Source: Gemmatimonadota bacterium (GTDB lineage Bacteria; Gemmatimonadota; Gemmatimonadetes; Longimicrobiales; RSA9). From it: a stretch of 9,241 nucleotides of DNA. Position 1 is the stretch's first letter. Each line of letters begins with the position of its first letter. Below the pieces are notes generated by a model, which was not told the origin of the DNA, did no database searches, and saw nothing but the letters and a program-made list of their open reading frames with translations. Both the position numbers and the translations under genes were made by a program. Where the stretch lies: contig VEPF01000225.1 of assembly GCA_012027055.1 (NCBI GenBank), forward strand, positions 1 to 9,241. Direction: 5' to 3'. Below, one piece after another: positions 1-5,880 of the stretch.

Positions 1-2204
1 CCGCCGACGAGCGCGATCGTCAGATCCGGCTGGCCGGCCAGCGTCATGTTGGACACGTCCTCGCGCGGCAGCACCGACTTCGAGGGGGCCGCGCTCTCCA
101 GCGAGGTCGGGCCGGAGCGGACGCTGTTGATGTCGAACGCCGTCACCTTGTAGAAGTACTGGAACCCGTTGCGCACATCCGTGTCGATGTAGGCATAGGG
201 CACGCCCGTATTCTCCAGGGGCTTGGCCAGGCCCGCACGGACCAGGTCGGCCAGGGCCGTGTCGGCACCGGTCACGACCGGGCTGCCGGAGGCCAGCTCC
301 TGCACGTTCGTGTACTGCACGAACGGTGTCGCGATGTCCACCGTCGCCGCGCCGTGGCTGACGTCGCAGTCCGTCCCGGTGATGTGCGTGGGATCGGTCA
401 TGCAGAGCACGTCCTCGAAGAGCGTGCCTGCCTTGTCGAACTGCGCGATCAGCCTCAGGTTCGCCGGGCTGGTGCCGCGGTAGATGCGGTAGCCTTCCAC
501 GTCGAACTTGCGGTAGTTCGCGTCGTACAGCGGGTTGTTCGGGTTACCGGCTGCGTTGAAGAACGGGTCGCCGTTCACGTCCGTCTTGGACGGCTCCCAC
601 ACGATCGAGACCTGGTTGTTGCCGGGGACCAGGTAGAAGCTCGGCGTCTCCGGCGCGAAGCCCAGCAGGAACTTGTTGTCGAACACCGCCTGCGCCCCCA
701 GCGCCCTGCCCAGCAGCGGCTCGGGCACCACGTTCACGTCCCACTGGCTGATCTTCCCGCCCGGCGCCGGGCACCTGCCCGCCTTCGGGCCGATGTAGCC
801 GGCCGCCTTTTCGATCGGCCGGATCGGGTTGCCGTTGCAGCCCGGCGCCAGCGACGGCACGCCCGGCTTGTTGTCGGCGCTCGGGCTGGCGGTGATCTCC
901 GGGGTCTGCACGGTCGCGGCCGCGTACATCATCACCGCGATGGTCGCGCTCTCGCCGGGCTCCAGCGAGAAGGGGCCCGAAGCGATGAAGACGCGCACGT
1001 CCGACTGGGTCTGCGACAGGTAGCAGGCCTTGCGGGCCCGCACCTCGGCCGCATCGAACGAGCAGCTCGGGTCGCCCTTGCCGGCGTCCACGTTCAGGGA
1101 CAGGTAGCGCCAGCCCTGCTGCACCGTCTGCGGATCGCTGAACGCGCCGCCGTTGGTGTGCTGCGAGAGCGCGGTCAGACCCACCTGCTCGCCCGTCTTG
1201 GGATTGACCGGGCTGCGCAGGAACTTGAACCCCGAGATGCCCGGCGCCCCCGTGAAGAACGGCGGGTGGAACAGGGCGGTCGGATAGATGAACGACGTCT
1301 CGTAGAACTGCGCGATGTAGGCCAGGCCCATGTCGAAGGGCATGATCCCGGTCGCGTAGTTGTTGGTCGCGGTCGGCCCGACGTCCGGGTCGGTGTCGAA
1401 GGAGGCGTAGATCGAGTCGATCCGCCAGCCCTGGTCGGGCAGCTGGATCCCGTACTTCGCCTCGTTCAGCGCCTGGAAGCGCGGGTTGTTGGTCGCGTTC
1501 GTGAACCGGTACACGAAGAAGATCGAGGCCTCGTTACCGGCCGGGTAGCTCCAGGCCATCGAGCGCTGCTCCACCACGATGCCCATCGGGTGCGTGCGCC
1601 CGCCCGTCTTCTGCGGGTCGCCGTCCCAGTACGCCACCCAGGTGTCCTGCTGCGACACCGACTTCCGGCCCAGCAGTACGCCCGCGTACAGCGCCGTGTC
1701 ATCGACGATCCCGCTCAGGAACGGGAAGTCGGGAACGCTGCCGGGAGTCGGCCAGTTGGCCAGGTCTTCGGCATCCAGCGAGTTGTAGATGTTGGTGATC
1801 GGCGTACCATGCGCGCGGAGACCGGAGGCATCCATGAAGAATGCGCCGGTGGTGTCACCCGCCCACGTGAAGTTCGCCGACTTGGGGATGATGCCGGTCA
1901 CCTGCAGACCGGAGTTGAACATGTACTGGTTGGCGGAGCCGGTCGGCCAGAAGCCGCCGCCCCCGGTCGGGCTGTCGAACACGTCGGTGCACGTGTCACC
2001 GGTGTTCACCAGGCCGCACTGGTACTGATTCACCTGCAGCACGACGGAGGGACCCGCCGCGAGGTTGAACAGGCTCTGGCGCTCCCGCTGGGCCCGGTGC
2101 TTCTCCTGCGTGCTCTGCGCTCCCGCGAACGAGGGCAGCAGCACCAGGGCCAGCAGGGCCACCGCCCAACGGGCCGCGCCTGCCTTGTCGAATTTGCGAA
2201 TCAT
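1..2204 (-). CDS. Large exported protein with fibronectin III-like domain and paired cysteines (C-terminus off window)
   Basis: The frame stays open from the ATG at 2204 to the left edge, giving at least 734 residues; no stop is reached. Residues 1-29 are a signal peptide: basic N-region, hydrophobic core AVALLALVLL, cleavage at FAGA|Q. The mature chain shows no membrane helix and is rich in Gly, Pro, Asn and aromatics, as in beta-rich secreted proteins. An acidic DTDPDVG loop (270-276) resembles a metal-binding turn. Residues about 519-704 look like a fibronectin type III fold with a large insertion: SIVWEPS, GYRIYRG (571-577), then FQYFYKVTAFD. All eight cysteines fall in four close pairs (63/72, 381/394, 456/478, 601/613), as expected for disulfides outside the cytoplasm. 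The gene starts 75 nt after the TonB receptor, so co-transcription is likely. I do not recognise a characterised family. A surface partner of the receptor is inferred from position. The existence of the gene is certain; its function is unknown. Confidence 0.88.
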   Translation of the reverse strand, partial: MIRKFDKAGAARWAVALLALVLLPSFAGAQSTQEKHRAQRERQSLFNLAAGPSVVLQVNQYQCGLVNTGDTCTDVFDSPTGGGGFWPTGSANQYMFNSGLQVTGIIPKSANFTWAGDTTGAFFMDASGLRAHGTPITNIYNSLDAEDLANWPTPGSVPDFPFLSGIVDDTALYAGVLLGRKSVSQQDTWVAYWDGDPQKTGGRTHPMGIVVEQRSMAWSYPAGNEASIFFVYRFTNATNNPRFQALNEAKYGIQLPDQGWRIDSIYASFDTDPDVGPTATNNYATGIMPFDMGLAYIAQFYETSFIYPTALFHPPFFTGAPGISGFKFLRSPVNPKTGEQVGLTALSQHTNGGAFSDPQTVQQGWRYLSLNVDAGKGDPSCSFDAAEVRARKACYLSQTQSDVRVFIASGPFSLEPGESATIAVMMYAAATVQTPEITASPSADNKPGVPSLAPGCNGNPIRPIEKAAGYIGPKAGRCPAPGGKISQWDVNVVPEPLLGRALGAQAVFDNKFLLGFAPETPSFYLVPGNNQVSIVWEPSKTDVNGDPFFNAAGNPNNPLYDANYRKFDVEGYRIYRGTSPANLRLIAQFDKAGTLFEDVLCMTDPTHITGTDCDVSHGAATVDIATPFVQYTNVQELASGSPVVTGADTALADLVRAGLAKPLENTGVPYAYIDTDVRNGFQYFYKVTAFDINSVRSGPTSLESAAPSKSVLPREDVSNMTLAGQPDLTIALVG

Positions 2205-2209
2205 GTTCG

Positions 2210-2214
2210 CTCCT
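2210..2214 (-). promoter_or_regulatory. Ribosome binding site of the exported FN3-like protein
   Basis: AGGAG on the minus strand ends 5 nt before the ATG at 2204. It sets the start of the downstream gene and shows that it has its own translation initiation rather than coupling by overlap to the receptor gene. Confidence 0.75.
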
Positions 2215-2238
2215 GTCCGTGTTGATCCCGGGTGAGCG

Positions 2239-2264
2239 CTCCGGGCGCGCGGACGCGTCCGGAG
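2239..2264 (-). other. Intercistronic hairpin between receptor and exported protein genes
   Basis: An inverted repeat with 11-nt arms (2239-2249 and 2254-2264) surrounds a 4-nt loop at 2250-2253, CGGA on the plus strand and UCCG in the minus-strand transcript. In that transcript ten of eleven positions pair; the exception is one A-C mismatch. It starts 15 nt after the receptor stop codon and ends 34 nt before the next start codon. No U-run follows it, so it is unlikely to be a full intrinsic terminator. A role as a processing or 3'-stabilising element, giving different mRNA levels for the two genes, is inference. Confidence 0.5.
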
Positions 2265-2279
2265 AACCCCGCCATAGCG

Positions 2280-5200
2280 CTAGAACGTCCGCTCGAACCC
2301 GCGCCGCAGGTACCGGTTGGTCTCCCGGAAGAGCTGCGTGCCCCAGTTGAGGTTGTACCAGTCGGTGATCATGTGGCGCTGCTCCGCCACCGTGAAGGTG
2401 CCATCACCGTTACCGAACCTGCGCTCGGCCTCCAGGATCATGTACTGGTTGACCGGGTTCGACGTCTCCGCCTCAGTCTTGATGTTGAAGTCGTCGATGT
2501 TGGTGTCGCCGTCCCAGGTGGCCAGCGACAGGTAGTTCGTGATGAAGTCCTCGCGGTGCACGGCGTTCTTGTCCGTGCCGGTCTCCAGGAACACGCGGTC
2601 CTGGTTGGTCAGGCCGAGCGGGTTGCGCCAGTCGGCGAACAGCCGCGCGCCCTTGCCGAGCACCTCGAAGCCCTTCACGAGCCGCAGGTCGAAGCGCTTC
2701 TCCCAGCCCGTGCGGGAGGCATTGATGCGCTCGGCCGGCTGCCCGTCGAGACCGGCCGCGGTGGGCGGGCCAGTATTGCCGGCGCCGATGTTCTCGAGCC
2801 GGGTGTAGGGCAGGCCGGAGCCGACCCGGAGCGTGCCGAACAGCGAGATGTCGCTCAGGATGGCGTTGGCGACCCGGTTCTCTTCCATGATGTCGCTGCC
2901 CAGGGTCAGCGTGGCCACGCCGGACAGCGTGTGGGCGCGGCTCTGGTCAAGCGTCATCAGCACCTCGGGCGGCTCGATCGGCTGGCCGGTGATCACGCCC
3001 AGGTTGGTATTGCCGCGCAGCAGCAGGTTGAGGTACGTGCTCGGATCCGAGCCCGTGCCCTTGGCGTCCAGGAACGAGTAGTTGATGGCCAGGTCCAGCA
3101 GCTCGCTCACGCGCCGGTCGAACACCACGTCCACGCCCTTGGTGAGCGAGTAGTCGGCGTTCTGCAGCGAGTTGATGAACATGTCGCCGCCCGTATTCGG
3201 ATCCGTGAACCGGAGCTTGCGGTAGGCGAGCGCGTTGCGGTTCGTCTTGGAGTAGGCGGACACGTCGATCACCGTGTTGCCGCCGAACACCTGGCGGTAG
3301 CCGGCTTCGAACGCGACCGTCGTCGGGATCTCCACGTCGCGGCCGTAGGCCCAGTTCGTGTTCGCCGTGCCGCCCGCCAGGTCCTCGTCGTTGGACGAGA
3401 ACAGCGAGGTCAGCCGCGGGGCCTGGGAGTTCTGGCCGTAGGAGAGCCGGAACGTCGAAGACGCCGTCACCGGGAAGCTGACCGCCAGCTTCGGGCTCAG
3501 GATCGAGCGCTTCTTCGCCGCGATGAAGTTGTTCATGCAGCCCACCTGGCCGAGCGAGTTGGTCCGCTGTTTGGCCGTCGCCGTGCCGCCGCAGTCACCG
3601 GTCGGCGCCACCAGCCGGTCCAGCACCGGACCCTCGCCCGCGGCCACCGTCCACATGTCCGCGCGCAGCGAATCCGGCACGTTGAAGACGAAGCCCGGGA
3701 CCCGCGAGAAGTCGCCCGACGGGTCGAAGTAGTCCAGCCGGAGCCCGCCCTCGAGCACCACGTCGCCAATGTCGAGGCGGTCCTGCAGGAACAGGCCGCC
3801 CACGCTCGGCTCGTACATGTACGGGTAGGTGCGGTTCTGGTACAGCGGGATGTTCCGGCCGGCGGACTTGGACAGGGTCAGCTCACCGCCCAGCCAGAGG
3901 CGGTTGAACCGGTTCATCTGCCAGTCGATGGTGGCCGTCGTGTACCAGCGGGTCTCGTAGTTGTATGCCTGGGTGACGTTGCCCGACCCGGAGGTCGAGA
4001 AGTCGCTGCGCAGCGCGTACGGGTTGAGGCGCAGGTTGCTGGCGACGCCTTCCACGCCCTGACGGGTGGTCAGGTCGGCGCGGCCCGGCAGCATCACGTT
4101 CTCGTTGATGGGCAGCACATTGGCCCGGGAGGCGTTGACCAGCTTCTCGTTCACCGGCCACGCGTCCGGGTCCATGATGAAGTCGACGGCCTTCATGTTG
4201 AACCCGAAGGCCGGGCTCAGGTGGCTCTCCAGGTAGTCCGACGCCACGGAGCCGGACTGGCCCCAGTCACGCTGGTAGCTGGCCTTCAGGTCGAGCGCGA
4301 TCTGCGACTCCGCGGTCTGCCGGACCATGAAGTAGCCGCCCAGGGTCAGCGTGTTCTGCGTGCCGTAGGACCCGGTCCAGGAATCCGGGTTGAACGCGCC
4401 GGTCAGGTTGCCGCGCGAGAGGCTCTGGCTGCGGTTCCGGTAGTAGGTCAGGTCCAGCTTCGACCCCTTGCCGATGCCGTAGGACAGCTTGGCCGTGAGG
4501 TTGTAGGTGTCGCCCACGTACGAAGGCGAGGTCGGGCCGTTGTCCCACTCGATGAAGTTCGGGATCACCACGTCCACGCTGTCGGAGCCGCCCGTAGTCT
4601 GGGCGGTGCGGGCCATGCGGATCGTGGTGTCCACGCCGCTCGGCACGTACCGGGTCAGCCCGTTGTAGCCCTGCGAGATCGAGCGGTACTTGTTGCCCGA
4701 CGCGGTGCCGCCCACGAAGAAGCTCAGGTTGTCCATCAGCAACGGGCCGCCGAGCGACAGCTCGGCCCGGCTGAAGCCCGTGCGCCACTGCTGGGGCGCC
4801 ATGTCGTCCGTGTAGAACGAGAGCGTGCCGCCCAGGGCGGCCGCGCCCGTCTTGGTCACGTAGTTGACCAGGCCGGACTGGGCGTTCCCGTACCGGGCCG
4901 CCACGCCGCCCGTGGTCACGTCCACCTGCGCCAGCGCGTTGGTGGGCAGGTCGAGGTTGCTGCTGGCGCCGCTGCGCAGGCTGCGCATCGGCACGCCATC
5001 GATGTAGACCGCGTGCTCACCCTCGCGCGAGCCGCGGATCGAGAACCCGTTGTTGGTCTCGATGACGCCGGGCGCGAGCAGGATGATGCTGGAGGCGTTG
5101 TCGATCGGCAGCTCGTCGATCGTCTCGCCCGTGACGATGGCCTTCGACGACACCTGGTCGCGGGGCACGAGCGGGTTGCGCTCACCCGTGACCACCAGGG

Positions 5201-5558
5201 CTTCCAGCTCGACCGCCGCCTGCTCGAGCGTGAAGTTCAGCGTGGTGGTCTGGCCGGCCAGCACGCGCTGGTTCGTGGTCGCCACGGTCCGGTACCCGAT
5301 GCTCTGGGCACGTACCGTGTGCAGACCCGCCGGGACCTGGTTGACGAAGTAGAAGCCATCGTCGTTGGTGATGTTCCCGAGGTTCGTGCCGTCCACGGTG
5401 ACCTGGGCCGAAGCGATCGGCTGGCCCGCCGAAGACACCACTCTCCCCTGGATCTTGCCGGTGGTGCCCTGCGCATGGCCCCCCGTCACGGCCACGGCCA
5501 CGAAGCACAGCGCCGCGACCAGCGTGGTGGCAATGCGTGTTACCGCCTTACCGAGCAT
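2280..5558 (-). CDS. TonB-dependent outer-membrane receptor with N-terminal carboxypeptidase-regulatory-like domain
   Basis: A 1092-residue outer-membrane receptor of the Oar/SusC-like size class. Members of this superfamily import or export large substrates using energy from TonB-ExbB-ExbD. Residues 1-29 are a signal peptide (cleavage GHA|Q). Residues about 33-112 form a carboxypeptidase-regulatory-like beta-sandwich (GKIQGRV, DGFYFVNQVPAGLHTV). A TonB-box-like LEALVVTG lies at 118-125. The plug spans about 130-240 and contains FSIRGSREGEHAVYIDGVP (172-190). The rest is a beta-barrel ending in Phe, as usual for barrel proteins. Two cysteines (656 and 674) sit in a probable loop insertion. 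The start at 5558 is chosen over an upstream in-frame alternative at 5648 because it has an AGGAGG site 7 nt away and begins the signal peptide directly. The gene has its own promoter upstream, and an exported FN3-like protein follows. The substrate cannot be deduced. The family call is very secure. Confidence 0.96.
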   Translation of the reverse strand: MLGKAVTRIATTLVAALCFVAVAVTGGHAQGTTGKIQGRVVSSAGQPIASAQVTVDGTNLGNITNDDGFYFVNQVPAGLHTVRAQSIGYRTVATTNQRVLAGQTTTLNFTLEQAAVELEALVVTGERNPLVPRDQVSSKAIVTGETIDELPIDNASSIILLAPGVIETNNGFSIRGSREGEHAVYIDGVPMRSLRSGASSNLDLPTNALAQVDVTTGGVAARYGNAQSGLVNYVTKTGAAALGGTLSFYTDDMAPQQWRTGFSRAELSLGGPLLMDNLSFFVGGTASGNKYRSISQGYNGLTRYVPSGVDTTIRMARTAQTTGGSDSVDVVIPNFIEWDNGPTSPSYVGDTYNLTAKLSYGIGKGSKLDLTYYRNRSQSLSRGNLTGAFNPDSWTGSYGTQNTLTLGGYFMVRQTAESQIALDLKASYQRDWGQSGSVASDYLESHLSPAFGFNMKAVDFIMDPDAWPVNEKLVNASRANVLPINENVMLPGRADLTTRQGVEGVASNLRLNPYALRSDFSTSGSGNVTQAYNYETRWYTTATIDWQMNRFNRLWLGGELTLSKSAGRNIPLYQNRTYPYMYEPSVGGLFLQDRLDIGDVVLEGGLRLDYFDPSGDFSRVPGFVFNVPDSLRADMWTVAAGEGPVLDRLVAPTGDCGGTATAKQRTNSLGQVGCMNNFIAAKKRSILSPKLAVSFPVTASSTFRLSYGQNSQAPRLTSLFSSNDEDLAGGTANTNWAYGRDVEIPTTVAFEAGYRQVFGGNTVIDVSAYSKTNRNALAYRKLRFTDPNTGGDMFINSLQNADYSLTKGVDVVFDRRVSELLDLAINYSFLDAKGTGSDPSTYLNLLLRGNTNLGVITGQPIEPPEVLMTLDQSRAHTLSGVATLTLGSDIMEENRVANAILSDISLFGTLRVGSGLPYTRLENIGAGNTGPPTAAGLDGQPAERINASRTGWEKRFDLRLVKGFEVLGKGARLFADWRNPLGLTNQDRVFLETGTDKNAVHREDFITNYLSLATWDGDTNIDDFNIKTEAETSNPVNQYMILEAERRFGNGDGTFTVAEQRHMITDWYNLNWGTQLFRETNRYLRRGFERTF

Positions 5559-5571
5559 GGAGGATCCTCCT
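5559..5571 (-). promoter_or_regulatory. Receptor ribosome binding site inside a 12-bp palindrome
   Basis: On the minus strand AGGAGG (5566-5571) precedes the receptor ATG with a 7-nt spacer. The spacer and most of the Shine-Dalgarno sequence form a perfect palindrome, GGAGGATCCTCC (5559-5570), directly abutting the start codon. In RNA this could fold as a 4-bp GC stem with a GAUC loop and partly hide the ribosome binding site. The site itself is clear; a regulatory role for the palindrome is inference. Confidence 0.85.
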
Positions 5572-5593
5572 GAGTGGTACGGAAATGAAACGT

Positions 5594-5638
5594 AAAGCGA
5601 GCTTGCCGCCGACCAGCGGGAACGGCCGGCGGCGCTTT
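5594..5638 (-). other. Strong hairpin in receptor mRNA leader
   Basis: In the minus-strand RNA the arms at 5624-5633 and 5605-5614 form a continuous 10-bp GC-rich stem with one G-U pair and a 9-nt loop. An outer AAAGC/GCUUU helix (5634-5638 with 5594-5598) extends it across a 6-nt bulge. Read on the plus strand, the wobble becomes an A-C mismatch, so the fold is better on the strand that is transcribed toward the receptor. It ends 22 nt upstream of the Shine-Dalgarno sequence and has no U-run after it, so it is not an intrinsic terminator. Confidence 0.55.
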
Positions 5639-5740
5639 GGAAAAACAACTGCTGTTACAGGCGACAAACGCCCGACGGAGCCTTCTGCGCGTAAGCTCGT
5701 AGGCAAAAGTGGTTCAGGCTCTGAGGGATTTGGATCGGGC

Positions 5741-5769
5741 AGTGTAGGCGCCCTCGAAACTGGTGTCAA
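5741..5769 (-). promoter_or_regulatory. Sigma70-type promoter of the receptor operon
   Basis: Reading the minus strand, a perfect -35 hexamer TTGACA (5764-5769) is followed by an exact 17-nt spacer and the -10 hexamer TACACT (5741-5746), which matches TATAAT at four of six positions, including the first two and the last. It stands out in a GC-rich region and points toward the receptor gene. The predicted start of transcription is near 5735. This is the best promoter I see in the window. Confidence 0.75.
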
Positions 5770-5812
5770 GGCTGGCCGGCCCCCGGTCCGGAGCCTCGCG
5801 CCCCGTGCCGTG

Positions 5813-5818
5813 TAAGAT
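5813..5818 (+). promoter_or_regulatory. Weak -10 candidate for the GWxTD-type gene
   Basis: TAAGAT matches the -10 consensus at four of six positions and lies in the only AT-rich island (5813-5824) before the plus-strand gene. No acceptable -35 hexamer is found 16-18 nt upstream, so an activator or another sigma factor would be needed. If used, it would give a leader of about 55 nt. This is a low-confidence suggestion. Confidence 0.25.
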
Positions 5819-5842
5819 GATATTGCCTGGCAGCCCCCCACT

Positions 5843-5861
5843 GACGCCGCCCCGCGGCGTC
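5843..5861 (+). other. Perfect hairpin just upstream of the GWxTD-type gene
   Basis: GACGCCGC (5843-5850) and GCGGCGTC (5854-5861) are perfect 8-nt inverted arms around a CCC loop, 19 nt before the ATG at 5881. The stem is nearly all G-C. It could act as an mRNA leader structure or as a dyad protein-binding site; the sequence does not decide between these. Confidence 0.5.
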
Positions 5862-5880
5862 CCGAGCGAGACGGTGTCGG

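Larger units (their letters stand above)
5559..5735 (-). other. Long structured 5' leader of the receptor transcript
   Basis: The distance from the predicted transcription start (about 5735) to the receptor ATG is about 175 nt, long for a plain leader. In the minus-strand RNA three possible stems occur in order. GAGCCU (5716-5721) can pair with AGGCUC (5678-5683). CGGGCG and CGCCUG pair around a UUUGU loop (5658-5674, one G-U). The large hairpin at 5594-5638 follows. An unpaired pyrimidine-rich stretch then leads to the ribosome binding site. I find no conserved core of a known riboswitch class, including the cobalamin box GCCACTG. Confidence 0.45.

Noticed and set aside
354..2225. Plus-strand open frame of 623 codons opposite the FN3-like exported protein gene
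   Set aside because: Arg-rich translation without domain or signal peptide, on the antisense of a frame with a signal peptide, ribosome site and FN3-like motifs.
2232..5573. Very long plus-strand open frame (1113 codons) opposite the receptor gene
   Set aside because: It mirrors the receptor gene almost exactly, is extremely rich in Arg, Ala, Val and His with no domain, and such antisense frames are expected in high-GC DNA where stops are rare. The minus-strand frame has a signal peptide and clear receptor domains.
5559..5648. Upstream extended start of the receptor at 5648
   Set aside because: It adds 30 residues before the signal peptide and has no ribosome binding site, whereas the ATG at 5558 has AGGAGG at ideal spacing and starts the signal peptide.
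5559..5735. Cobalamin or TPP riboswitch in the receptor leader
   Set aside because: Fragments such as CUCAGGAGG and GCCUGAACC recall parts of known cores, but the GCCACTG box and the ordered core segments of these classes are absent.
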